NCBI GenBank assembly: GCA_015680685.1
Contig: MNCI01023453.1
Span: forward strand, 235,304-295,303
DNA: 60,000 nt
Direction of reading: 5' to 3'
Source: Gnetum montanum
Lineage: Eukaryota > Streptophyta > Gnetopsida > Gnetales > Gnetaceae
Shown here: in pieces, positions 45,832 through 57,775 of the stretch
How the letters are laid out: every line of letters begins with the position of its first letter
Position numbering within the stretch: the first letter of the stretch is position 1
The notes under the pieces: generated by a model
What the model saw: the letters and a program-made list of their open reading frames with translations, nothing else
Told to the model about the DNA's origin: nothing
Database searches by the model: none
Made by a program: the position numbers and the translations under genes

Positions 45832-46510
45832 TCATGACAATCTTTGAACTGTTATTACAATCCTTGCCATTATTAGTAATATGGAAAATATTTTTGTACT
45901 TTATCTACAAACTCAAAATATTTTCTACCACAAAGGAGCATGCTATATGTAGCACCCCACTTCTCGGTGCCCTCTTTATAATTATTCTGAACATTTTGAC
46001 ATGCTATTTCAAAATCATCCCCAAATGATTTTCAAGTTTCATATTCCTTGCAATGAATCAATGATAAGGATATTTTTCTTTTATTAGTCTTTAAGAAATT
46101 TTCTAAAGCCAACGAAAATAAACCATTTGTATCCAAATGATCAATTCCTGAAAGTATTTCTAATAATAAAGATTCCTTGCTTGTCAATTCAGTCACCATT
46201 GGTACATTATCTCTTACAACCTTCTATTCACTATCTTTCATATGTGCATCATTATTTCAACCAATAATGTTATGGTCTCCCTGATATGCATGCCTTTCCT
46301 CAAGGGCTCCATGCAAGGAATGCTTTAGTTGATGATGTAGACAACCAATGATGTTTCTCTGAGGAAAATACTCTAGTATACCTAATCCACCTCACAACAT
46401 GTTCCAAATAAGAGTCAGATAGACCTCTAGAATATCCACAAAAGAGATGGACTGGAAGAAGGTGAACATCTTCAGTAGGGATAAGCAATGATCAAAGAAT
46501 TCTACAGACT
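45832..46510 (-). pseudogene. Second captured coding-like fragment, second LTR copy
   Basis: Counterpart of 39189-39870. Here the 62-codon frame 46488-46300 reads VHLLPVHLFCGYSRGLSDSY and continues, by frameshift, into the HHQLKHSLHGAL block. Unknown family. Confidence 0.4.
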
Positions 46511-46867
46511 TGAGCCATGTAAAAGTTCCAACCTAGTGAATTTTGAGAAGCAAAATCATATGCTTGTTTCCCATGCTAAGTATCAGTCTGATTGATAATT
46601 TGAAGAATTAAAATTAGGGAGAATAAATGCAGCCCATCTAATTACCAAAGAGGAATTTTCAACAGCCCCATTGTCAAACACTGAAAGTAAACATTTTGTA
46701 TTACCATATTGCTCTTTTCATCGAATATTTTTTTTAGCGAGTGACAAGAATCAATACCTTTTCAACCCACATCTTGCCATTTCAAATAGTTATATTGAAA
46801 TATTTTTGAGGTCTCAATCATCTCATATCTCTATTTCATGAAATGGCTAAAATGTGCCAATAGTAAC

Positions 46868-48540
46868 ATTTTTGAATATTGTATTAAAAAAATTTATTGA
46901 GCCCATATCTTGAGACTTTTGGCTTAAACTTTTATGATCCATGAAGAGGGAAATATAATAACATTTTTTACTTGAGGGGTTCTCACTCCTTCTGCATTTT
47001 GATGTAGAGCATCTCAAGTAGTCATGGAAACATTGAAAGAGGGACATGGGATGAATAGTGGATCAATTCTGTATAACATGAACCTGTTGAACTTGGAAAA
47101 TAATTTTTGTATATTTTTTACTTTGTAAAATAGAAGCCTTATACACTTTTTGGGTTGCTTGAGCCATGTACCTAATTTGTAACTAAATAATGAGTATGTT
47201 AAATATGAAATTGCCATTTGTGCCATTTGGACTATGAGATTGTAAGAAATTTTTTTCATTTCAATGTATGCTATATGTTTAGGAAAGTTTAATATATCAA
47301 TATTTTATTTAATTATCATGTTTAATTTTGATAATTAATTTATAAACTTTAAACTTGAATAACTTTAATTTTAGATGTCCGATGAAGGCAAAATAAGTGT
47401 CATTGGAATTGTTATTTTGTATACTATTTTATGATGCAATTAGTTTAATTTCTCACTATCTATATTTTCATTATTTAAATTTTATTTACTTATGTACATG
47501 AGTAATCTAAAATTTTGTTTCATTGTATTGCTTTACTATATTTATGCTTAAAGTTGGATTTTAAAAAAAATTTATGGCTTTGTTTTGAATTTGTAGATAA
47601 AGGTTAATTCCAAATCCTTGGGTTTCTATAGCATATCTATTAGTTATTTATAGGATATTTTATAGATAATTAATAGGGGTGTTCTAGTTCATTAGGATTT
47701 CCTCCATTATAATTTCATTGGTGGTTGAACAAGCATTAGATAGTCATCGATGTGGTTGGTGGAAGTTCTATTTATAATATATGAAATATTGTTCAAGGAG
47801 CTTTCTATCCTTGGTCTTTAGTGGTTCATTTGTAATAAATTGAAGTTAGTATCCACTTTAGTATCCTCCTAGATAACATGTGTTTGCATGGCTATATTTT
47901 TTTGTGTAAGATTTGAGATCCTTAGACCTCCACTTCTTCCATTCATACATGAAATGTGGATTTGATATTTCTAGATCATAACTTTTCCCATCACATTTGG
48001 ATGGAGGACCATTAAACATGTGCTCATGATAAGCCTCAATCTATGTGGACAAAGACCATGGACAGTAGACTCATATACATTACACTTATGTTTCTCTACT
48101 TGTATATATGTGTCTTTTATTTTTTGAGTTATCTTCCAAGTCTCTCATATGCATTGCATTTTTTTTGGTTGTCACTCATGTTTTGCTTGGATTTCAAAGC
48201 TTGGACATGATTCCATGTAGCTCTTTAGTTTATTTCAAGATTGGCTTTTGTGAAAGCATCTTATGACATTGTGTGCTTCTTACTTAACTAGTTCCTAATG
48301 CAATCTTAATTTTGATGCCCTCTTGTACTTTGAGTTTAATTACCCTTGATGTAGATCATTTGATCTTGTTATTTCTCTTCGAGAAAGGATGTGCATAACA
48401 CTAAGCCTTGTGGTTTTACCCTTTTAGATTGTGGTATTTGCCTTGAGTTATTTTTTTCTTAAGTTGGTGCTTCTGAGATTTCAATGAGGCATGTCAGTCT
48501 TAATGTTAATATATCTTAGGATCTTGCCTCTTTTGATAAA
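46868..48540. other. Unrecognised AT-rich sequence between elements D and E
   Basis: No supported gene or repeat pair. Confidence 0.4.
48536..48540 (+). repeat. Target-site duplication of element E, left copy
   Basis: ATAAA; ATAAG follows the other LTR at 54768-54772, one mismatch. Confidence 0.6.
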
Positions 48541-49219
48541 TGATGAGTGGCAAGGTACCCCTACGTCAAACGATACGAATCACAAGCATTCACACATGAT
48601 TCAGTCAAATTCCAGTTCCCATGCACATCCTGAACACATATAATGATGTTGGGTTACCAAATGTTAAGCATTGCTAGGATTACCAAGAGTCATACACATG
48701 CTTGAAGTAATCGTACTTATGTGCTTAATTAATTAACATGCATGAAAATGTAAATATTAAGTACATGAAAAATAAATTGCATGGAAAGTGAATCTAATCT
48801 AAGTCAAAATGCTACAATTAATGAGAATCAATATCGATCTTATTACCACTCATAGAATATGTCTAGGTACATTGCCAGTCAAATAAAACTTTGTACAACT
48901 GACTCAAATCCACTATGTGGGCACTCACTAACTATTCTCTAATATTACAGAATAAAATTTCAAGAACTTAGCTACTCTATTGACAAAACTATGAAACAAC
49001 TAATCCAAAACCTATGCCCAAACTATGCATCCAAGTGTTATATTTATAGGCTAGTGTATACCCCGCAACATCGGATCTTCGACATCACGTCCTGGCTCCA
49101 ACATTAGATACTTGATGCTAGGTACCCAACGTCAGGGCCTTATTATTAAAGCCCTATTATTGGAGCCTACCAAAAATTTAAATTTTTATCAGATAACCCA
49201 TCCAACTGATGATTTATCA
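48541..49219 (-). repeat. Element E LTR (3' in element orientation), internally deleted
   Basis: 679 bases, about 230 shorter than its partner; the missing block corresponds to roughly 53935-54180 of the other LTR. Confidence 0.85.
49041..49140 (-). promoter_or_regulatory. TATA box and diverged palindromes in element E LTR
   Basis: Minus-strand TATAAATA at 49041-49048 with upstream words built from GATGT/ACATC and GGTACC, more decayed than in the second LTR. Confidence 0.45.
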
Positions 49220-49233
49220 TACGCCCACAACTA
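49220..49233 (-). other. Polypurine tract of element E
   Basis: Minus-strand TAGTTGTGGGCGTA before the LTR; decayed version of the B and C tracts. Confidence 0.5.
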
Positions 49234-49577
49234 AATAAAAACTTTTCCTTGAGTTAATAGAATAGGACCAATCTTTCTTACAAAATTGGAAAGGTATGGA
49301 ATTATTGACTGACACTAACTACTAATTGACTCTAAGTGTTTTATTACAAAATTTTATTTGAGTGGATATATACAAAATGATAGAGTGATAAAAAGACTAA
49401 ATAGACATTGAAGATTAGAAAATTTGTAGAGGTCTTCAAGAATCCATTGAAGATTATCCTTCTTGTTGCCGCTAGCAGTGGCAGACTTCCAACCTTGATT
49501 ATTATGTCGATGCTTCTTTGGTTATGAAAAATATTCTTGAAGGATTGACTAAAATTTTTTCTCATCATCCCATGGAT

Positions 49578-49715
49578 CTAGCAAACATGTGATCCTTGAG
49601 CTGCTATCTTGTATGTGGTATGATTTGTCCATGAACGTATTCTTCGTTGTCCCTCTCTTGGATTTCTTTTCATGCCTAGAAAGAAACCTTCTTCCTTAGG
49701 CATTTCTTTTAGCAT
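49578..49715 (-). pseudogene. Element E ORF3 stub
   Basis: Starts MLKEMPKEEGFF and runs 45 codons to TAG. It aligns loosely with the basic N-terminus of ORF3 in B (MALKRSQQK) and C through the conserved position after an AG dinucleotide and the upstream leader word GAAATTTTTC. The remaining ORF3 is deleted. Confidence 0.4.
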
Positions 49716-51525
49716 CACCTATGGTAACCAAAGGAACAACATTAGTTTCGGTAAATTTTTCCTTAATAATCAATCCTTTTCAGATCCCTTAGTTTTCTTT
49801 TAAGCATAAGGTGATTACAACATACTATACCCAAGGCTATGAGGTAACAAAAATTATTAAGCTATTTACATTATTTTGATCAATTACTATTAGTTACCAT
49901 GATGTTTGAAAATAGGATGTTGGAAAAATTTCAAAAATTTTAAAGCAGGAATACCTAGCCCCCATGATTAATAAGCATAACTTTGGAAGCACATAGGTTT
50001 TTGAATAATTGAAACCAAAGGTCTAATTCAAAAGATGTCTGAGAAATATTAATGGATATGGAAATAGAAAAGTAGGAAAAATTAATGAAATAGATGAGAA
50101 GTAGTCCCACAATCATACATAAATTTAAAGAAACCATCATTGATGTTTTGGAAGATGTGAAGGTTAGTTCAAAGCCATGATCAACAAGAGTTATGCAAGT
50201 GGGTCCTCCCCAAAGTAGGCTCTTTCCATAATGTTCTTGCATAACCACTTCTGTAGATGTCTGTGGGCACTCAAGAAGTTAAATGTAGATCATGCCTTTG
50301 TTCCAAACAACACACAACTATTGTGGTTAGGATGTTTCACTATACTACATAACAATAAAGGCTCATAATCACATATAGTAGTGAGGTGAATAATTGAATG
50401 CAAAGGGGTCGTAGAGATTGGGATGTAAGGTACTTAACCATGTCCACAATAGGTTTTTGTGACAAGTGTGATTAAAATGATCAACATACCTATCTATCAA
50501 AGTTCAAACCAGGTCCATACCATAAACAATGACCTCATGTTGATGTGTTTCATCCTTCCAACCACCATGAGTCCACAACCACCTTAAAGAACAATCATCA
50601 CTTCGAAAAGAGAAGAAAAGAGAAGAAGGAAGGAAGGGCCTTAGTTAGAGGGGTGATAACTAGTGCTTGTAGCCAATTATTGTGTCTAAGGGGTGTGCTT
50701 TGAATTCCCATTATTGTTTTTTTGTTTTTATTTTCTATTATTTTTTAAATTTTTTGTTGTTTGTTTTCTTTTCATATGGGAACCACACCATGAAAACATA
50801 GAGCTTTCTTCTTATTGTTCAATGAAGGAGTGATGATACATTCCAAGAGGATTCATAAACCGCATAAAGGAAGTCAAGAAGAGAACCCAACAAGTCCCCT
50901 TGAGGTCATAGCCTTTGCCATTCCCACTTGGTCATTCCCTCTTTCTTTAAGGTACAATGATCATTGATTAATCTTAGTTTCATAAAAGAAGAATCAAATT
51001 GTTTCCATGAAAAAGACCTTTTAGTCAGAGAACTGGAGGGATGGAAGAGGTGGTCTCACTGCTTTACACAATTAATTAACCAATCATCTTAATAGCATAG
51101 CATAAAAACCCAATACATAGCATTGACTTCTGCATCATGACTTGGCAATTTTATTATAAAAATATAAAATACATTCATAAAATATAAATAGAATGATTTA
51201 AGAAAAGAGAAAATATAAAAAAATAAAAATATTAAGAAATGAAAAACATATGAAGAATCAAACAAATTCCAAAATTGATAATTACTTTCATGCATCTTTG
51301 AAACAAGTTTATATTCTCATTTTCAAGCCACTAGGTATCTTCTAGTTTAGTGGCTACTGCATAGGATGGTTGTTACTGACACACTTACTCCTGAACTTTA
51401 TGGTGGAATGGTATAGAGGTTTTGTTAATATTTTGAACTTTTGGCTCACAACTGCATCCTTTATCATTATTGGTGATGCATGGATTCTTGTGTCTCTCCA
51501 CAATGACATGTTTATCTTTTATGTC
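49716..51525 (-). other. Leader and conserved spacer of element E
   Basis: Contains the words shared with the B and C spacers at about 50200, 50700 and 50890. No TATA-palindrome module could be found here, in line with the loss of ORF3. Confidence 0.45.
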
Positions 51526-53725
51526 TTATGTTAGAGTGGTGATGGTTGTTGGCTTTTGCATACGATTAGGAGACATCATTTTTATGAGGAAGGTTGCTAC
51601 ATTAGATTGGCCTTGTGTTGGTTTAGGTGATGTAGTAGGTCCGTAAGTGTTTTGCTTTGGCTTATGGCCTTTCTTCCAAAAGGGACATTTCCAACACTTT
51701 GGTTGAGATCTACTAGCATTATCATTTATGTATATGTTCACAACACAAGTGGCATTCTCTCATTGATGTTATGATGTTGAACCTTCTTGTGTTGTTGGAG
51801 GTGACATATGGTGGAGGTGAGTATAAGAATATTAAGGATATGCTGTAGGGTGAGAGGTGTGAGGTGGTGATCTCATATAAGATGTTCTAGGATAGTGATA
51901 TTCAGGAGAGTGGTAGTAGTGATTTGAAGTAGATGAAGTAAAAATAGTTGGTGAAATAGGGTGTTGAACATAATATCTATGTGGGTTCAATTGTTATGAA
52001 GGATAGGGATGGTTTGGTGGTGGCCTTCCCCAAAACTGTGGTTGTTGCCACTACGGTTGATGCTAGTGTTGAGGTTGGTAATAAGTCCCCCTAGGATAGT
52101 ACGATTGGTTTTGGAGTTTTTTAAATTTATTGCATGGATGAGAAAATATCCTAGGCCTATATTTCTGTAGAAAATTTTGATTTATTGCTCCTACGTAACT
52201 CTTATGTAGATGCAACAAGATCGGGCAATGGCCCTTCAGATGATCATATATGCAAATGTCACATCCATTATCTTCATCTGTGGTTGAGTCTATAGCCTCA
52301 CTTTCATCCGTCATTTTTCCTTTTTTCCAATAAGTGTTCCTAGTTGTTTCTTAATTATTTTTCCTTTTTTTGTTGTGAGTAATTGATTTGCTTTGTGTCA
52401 CTCTCTCCTCTATGGTTTCTTTGCAAGTTTTAACTTTCTCATTCATCAATTTCGACATCTTATCCAACTTTTCTTTAATCTTAATGATAGAATTTTGTAT
52501 TGGAAAGGTCCATTGTAAAATCACCTCATTGAGAGCTACCTCTTTTTCCTTATCATAGATATGGATGCTTTTCTTTTTTAGAGTTGGATCCCAGTTATTT
52601 TCCTCTACATTTTCTCAGCTACATAGCTCTCCTTCTTTTTCCACACACTTGATTAACTCTTTAATCTTATGGCTTTGTAGCTCATATAATTGACCTGGAG
52701 GATACATAACAAAGGTATCCATTGCTTCATTACGAATCCCATGTATGATGTGGAAAATTTTCCTTTCCTCATAGAAACCATGACCTAGGCATCTATGTAG
52801 TAGCAAATAGTATCTATGTAAGGCCACTTCCAAGGGTTCATGATTTTCTTGCTTTCACTCTTGGATTTGTATCCTCAGGTTGGACACCCTTGCATAGGTT
52901 TGGTATTTTTCATTGAAATATTTTAGCATTGTGGACCACTGGTGAATGGAACTTGGTTCTAACGATCTATACCAACTTTCTGCTTCATCGATTAGTATCC
53001 TAGGAAAGAGCTTAAGCTTTTGCCATCCAATTTCAATGTTGTATAAAGCACAAGTATCATGGAAGGATTGAAGATGATGTTGTGGATCAAAATCATAGCC
53101 TCCCACAAATTTAGGGATATTATTTATATCAAACCTAGGAAAGCAACTATCCTCGCGATGCCTATGAGATATCTTAACTACCTCCTTAATTTCCATTAGG
53201 CTCTTAGTGGCCAACAAGGGTTCATCATCATCAAACATATTGTGATGAAAATTTCTATTTCTATTCATTTGATGATGATGATCATGCCTATGCTCATTGT
53301 GATATCTTTTATTTTTCCCTTGGGGTTCAATCTATATCTTTATCTTGACCCCGTAGTGGAGCTTTATCTCTATACCTACATTCATCTTTATCAGAGCTAG
53401 ACATTGAAGAGGAAGAGGAAGATAAGGAGCTGGAAGAATCACCATGGCTTCTATAGTTCTTTCCATGGTCCCTTGATTTATCTTGTCTATGTTTAGAGGA
53501 GGTCCTATGCCTTGAAGCCCTCCTTAATCTAGGACATAATCCATCTACTCTAGGATTCTTTACACCAATTGAATGTAGTCTTTGGGTGTAGTATGGGTCT
53601 AAATAAGCATAGGAAACACTTGTTTTAGGTTGTTAACTCCAATTTTCTTTAGTGTAGATCCTATCATTTCTCCTATGAGTGCTTTCATCATACCATGCAT
53701 TATTGGTCCTATGTGAAGAAGACAT
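51526..53725 (-). pseudogene. Element E gag (broken)
   Basis: Likely start ATG at 53725 (MSSSHRTNN...), a Ser/Arg/His-rich head with a long Ser stretch near 53420, then a frame change at about 53300. The core from 53268: DDEPLLATKSL, NNIPKFVGGYDFDP, GWQKLKLFPRI, ESWYRSLEPSS and KYQTYARVSN. Next HRCLGHGFYEER and IIHGIRNE, then a good knuckle CDICIYDHLKGHC (CX2CX3HX4C) at about 52250. The tail is Pro/Tyr/His-rich, with further Cys at 51690 (CWKCPFWKKGHKP). Stops at 52855, 52615 and 52063. After 53300 most of it is in one frame. Confidence 0.75.
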
Positions 53726-53838
53726 GGTTTTGTTTGATAATGTGTATGATTTAAAATATTAATTTTTTCTAAGAGATAAATTGTTAATATCTTTACAATA
53801 ATCATGTATAATGTAACTAATCTAGATAACTAGCACCA

Positions 53839-53856
53839 TCTTCAGCAACAGTGCCA
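53839..53856 (-). other. Primer-binding site of element E (decayed tRNA-Asp type)
   Basis: Minus-strand TGGCACTGTTGCTGAAGA, five transitions from the canonical pattern. Confidence 0.6.
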
Positions 53857-53857
53857 A

Positions 53858-54767
53858 TGATGAGTAGTGAGGCACCCCTACACCAAACCATACGAATCAT
53901 AAGCGTTCACACATGATCCAGTCGAATTTCATGGATGGGACTAGTTGTGGCATCTAGATTGCTATGCCTTGATCGTAGTTCGCTTTGTTCCCACTTGGAC
54001 AAGTGGTAGCTTTTTCATGTATGGTTTAGTCTAGAGTGAGGCATATGATTTTTATTATTTTATATTTTATTATTCTACAATTAACAATAGGTTGAAACTC
54101 AATTTATAAATAATTTAACTAATCTAATTGCAAATTAATAATCAACTACCCTAACATAAGTATCCAATCACACTTCTCGTGCACATCCTAAACACATATA
54201 ACACTACTGGGTTACCAAATGTTAAGCATTGCTAGGATTACCAACAGTCATATGCATGCTCGAAGAAATTGTACTTATGTGTCTAATCAATTAACATGCA
54301 TGAAAATGTAAATATTAACAAAGTACATGAAAATTAAATTACATGGAAAGTAAATCTAATCTAATTCAAACTGATGCAATGAATAAGAATCAATCTCAAT
54401 CTTATTACCACTCATGGAATATGTCTAGGTACATTGCCAGTCAAATAAGGCTTCATACAACTGACTCAGATCCACTCTATGGACACTCATTGATTATTCT
54501 CTAAGATTATAGAATAAAACTGCAAGAACTCAGCTACTCTATTGACAAAACTATGAAAAAAATAATGCAAAACATATGCCCCAACCAAGTGCACAAGTGC
54601 TATATTTATAGGCTGGTATATACCTCATGACATCAGATGTCTGACATCATGTCTTGGCTCCAATGTTGAATACCCAACATCGGGTACCCGATATCAAGGC
54701 CTTGTTATTGGAGCCTACAAAATAGTTGGATTTTTATTAGATAACCTAGCCAATTGATGATTCATCA
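53858..54767 (-). repeat. Element E LTR (5' in element orientation)
   Basis: 910 bases, full-length partner of 48541-49219; related to element B LTRs in its first 150 bases. Confidence 0.85.
54603..54690 (-). promoter_or_regulatory. TATA box and palindrome cluster in element E LTR
   Basis: Minus-strand TATAAATA at 54603-54610. Upstream are ACATCAGATGTC / GACATCATGTC at about 54630-54652 and the perfect palindrome CGGGTACCCG at 54681-54690. The arrangement equals that of B and C but the sequence differs. Confidence 0.5.
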
Positions 54768-54772
54768 ATAAG

Positions 54773-57769
54773 TGGCTTATATTAGAGTAAGAATCATCAT
54801 AATTGGAACCTTACATAAATTTAGCTCGACATTTCGTGGCCACCAAACAATTTGAAGACATATCATCAAAATCAAATGAGAACTTCTAAATCATTAAAAA
54901 ACTAACAATCTAATTTGTTCTTTTGTTAATTACAAACTAAATTTAAGCAATTAGAGTAGAATGATACAACATCAACAAAATGACATGGACATAATTTTAA
55001 TATTGTTAATGCTATGTAAGGAAAAATCTTTAAGAAAGAAATGAACATAGGGATTAATAGAAAATAGAAATGCATAATGTAGTCATGGATAGACTAGATT
55101 CATTATGGTTGGCAACAAATAGTATGCAGATCCATGGGTGTATCTTCATAGTTGATGTGTAGAGCCATGGGTGTATTTTCATAGTTGATGAGTTGGTAGT
55201 TGGTGTTATTTGATTATGGAGTATGTGTTGAGAGATTGATGACATACGAAAAGGAAAATGGGTTGAGGCTAGGTCCATCCTAGATATTAATCATTTACAA
55301 TTCATAATATCTCTCATAAGGTAGCAAGTCATCCAGCATAAGGCCATGCCTGGTTCATCCTTAAGGAACATGAGTGAGGAAGAAATTCATAGAAAGGTTG
55401 GATTGGTAGAAGTTGAAAGGCTCCATCATACTATCAAAGATCCAAAACTTCATGGTTTGAGGATCAATGTTGGTAGGATCATGGGTGGGCAAAGGTAATG
55501 GTAGTAGTAGGGTATCAACTAGGTTAAAGAAGATAGTTGCATGACACTATGAGTAGACACGTTAGTGGTAGTGGTGAATAAGGAAGGATTGTTGTGGTGG
55601 GCAACATCATGTTCATTAGTAATGATAATTAGGTTTTGGATGTTAGAAGATTGTGGGTTGTGCTAACAAAAGTGAATTAGGCACCATTGTAGGGCTTGTG
55701 GTCAGAATAGGTGCACCTAGGGCAATTGAGGTTGGAGTTGTGTGAGGGACCAAGAGGATTTAAGAGGAAGTGGTAGTAAATATGTGGTTGGTATCTTTAG
55801 AATGGTGATTGGAGGAGGCTGAACACTAGAGGAAGGCGAACATTGAAGACATTGTATAGTTAGAACCTACTTCTGTGTTCTAGTTTGCACTAGGATATTT
55901 GTGAGTGTATCACTTAAAGGAGCCTTTGGCTATGGTTAGGTCAGTGCTTAAAAGTGATAGTGTGCAGGAGACCATCTATGCGTTGGAATGAATGCTTCCT
56001 ATCCTTAGGAGGGATATCAACATATTGTATGCCTTGCTTACAAGTGATCACTTCTAGGAATCCCCTCATGCTCACATATTGATATTTTGTTTGTTAGGGA
56101 TTACTATAGGGAGTAGTCGATAACACCTAGAAGAAACCCTAGGAAGTTAGAGAAGGGTCATTTTTTAGGGTCCAAAGGACTTATAGGTGGTCACCCATCA
56201 ACCAATCTAAGAGTTGGTAGAAAACATACTTGCAAACCACCTTAGTTGTGGACTACTAAGGCTCAATGAGACTTGTAACTCAATAACCCTTTTGTGCAAT
56301 GTGGTTAAAGGTCCTTTGATAAAGAAACCTTACATAGTCTCTTGGTTCTTCAGTATGCTCTTGGAAATTTTCTCTTCCATTTAAGAGACTTTGATAATCT
56401 GCATAACGTTATCCTCCATGATGCAACCAATTTTATTAACCATCCTAATAGCAGTGCCATTTCAGCTGTTGATGACACTAGAAGTAAGACTAAGTAATGG
56501 AATAGTGAATAGCAAGAAGAAAGTATGTTAACCCTTGGCAAAGAAGGTTGGCCAGGGATTCAAGGCATGTATGTTTACAATTTTTTCCAGCCCTCATTAG
56601 ATGATTTATTTGCTCATGTTGGTAGGGTAGAAGGTCTCAATGCAAGATAGAGAACCATAGATCCATTTTCTAAAGCTCAATGTAATGGTAGTGAGAATGG
56701 TATTGGAAAAGCATGAGGATAGGACACAAATAGCCTATTTAAATAAAATCTAATTATGGTGTTATTAAAGTCACCAAGCAATGATCACCCACTAAGCAAT
56801 GATGTGTCACCCATGCAAAAGGGGATCATCATCTATCATGAAGGAAATCTCTTGAGTGATATGAAGGAGATCTTTTGTGGTTGTATGGATTGTTGTGAAG
56901 TATGTGAAATGACTAAGAAAATGGGACATGGACTCAATAGCTAGCCTATAGAGCATGCATTAGCCTTGTCCATAAAACCCATAAGGATGAATGATGCCCT
57001 ATGAGAATGACATTTTGGTGGTGAATAAGCTATACAAAGACTAGGATACATGGTCTAATAGAGATTTTCCATACATGCAAGCATGTGGTCACATGATGGG
57101 AAGAACAATCCATGTCACATGACAGTGTTGATGCTTAGGAGAATTCAATGATCGTAATGGAGTGTGATTATTGTACATAATGATTTATAGTGGGATGACA
57201 TGTTCACCATGAGTGTAGAAGTGAGTGAAGTTGCAAAGATGCTATGGGATTGGAAAGTAGAGGTTAAGTGCACATGAAGGAAGCAATTGTGGATTGAAAA
57301 TTCATAGCATTAATGACCCGAACACAATAGATCCATTCATAGGCATAAGGCCAAAGTATGAAAACAAGGTGGAACAGAGAAATTCTTGATCTATAATTAG
57401 CAAAATATATGGAAGAAGGTAGCTAGGTCTAGGTAAGGTTTTTAAGAAATTAGTAAGTCATAAGACAAATTTTAGTGAAAACCCAAGAGGCATGCATGAT
57501 GTAGTCATTTCACAATGATCGGTATTTGGAAATGAGGAAGTTTTATCATGTTGGTTTCAAATGCTAGGGAGATACCTATTGGAGGATGAGGTTATAGAGT
57601 CTTTGTGTAACCATGTGGTAAAATGAGGTAACTCCTAAATCTCTAGAATTTTTGAGATGCATTGTACACTCCCAAGAAATAAGGTGGACCTTATCAGTGG
57701 ACTCCAACCTAAACCAAATATGATAGTAGGTAGTTTCATTGATGTTATGCATGATAGACTTAGGTAGTG
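54773..57769. other. Unrecognised sequence between elements E and F
   Basis: No convincing gene, LTR or PBS found. Unlike the rest of the window the plus strand is G-rich here (many GGTTGG, GTGGTAG words). Confidence 0.4.
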
Positions 57770-57775
57770 AGATAG

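Larger units (their letters stand above)
36188..46862 (-). mobile_element. Element D: non-autonomous gypsy-type element with about 4-kb LTRs
   Basis: Two near-identical 4.03-kb direct repeats (36188-40224 and 42835-46862) with TGTTGG...CCAACA ends flank a 2.6-kb interior. The interior encodes gag and a protease on the minus strand, and nothing else of pol. Such long LTRs around a short interior resemble LARD-type derivatives, but those are described as non-coding inside, whereas here gag-protease is retained as in gag-only terminal-repeat elements. A polypurine tract abuts one LTR and a PBS-like motif the other. Confidence 0.85.
42835..46862 (-). repeat. Element D LTR (5' in element orientation)
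   Basis: 4028 bases, partner of 36188-40224; its outer end reads CCAATA instead of CCAACA and is followed by GTAAC. Confidence 0.9.
48541..54767 (-). mobile_element. Element E: gag-only Athila-like relative of elements B and C
   Basis: LTRs 48541-49219 and 53858-54767 start TGATGAG and end in (T)CATCA-like sequence. On the minus strand: PBS remnant, gag, spacer homologous to B and C, a leader fragment, a 45-codon stub of ORF3, polypurine tract. Pol and nearly all ORF3 are missing, so it is strictly non-autonomous. Confidence 0.85.

Noticed and set aside
47890-47960. Minus-strand GGLRISNLTQKNIAMQ resembling the end of a LINE reverse transcriptase
   Set aside because: The match is a single short block, with no supporting RT motifs upstream on that strand.
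56756-56944. 62-codon frame with CMDCCEVCEMTKK resembling a zinc motif
   Set aside because: Isolated, no retroelement or host domain around it, and the spacing does not fit knuckle or HHCC patterns.
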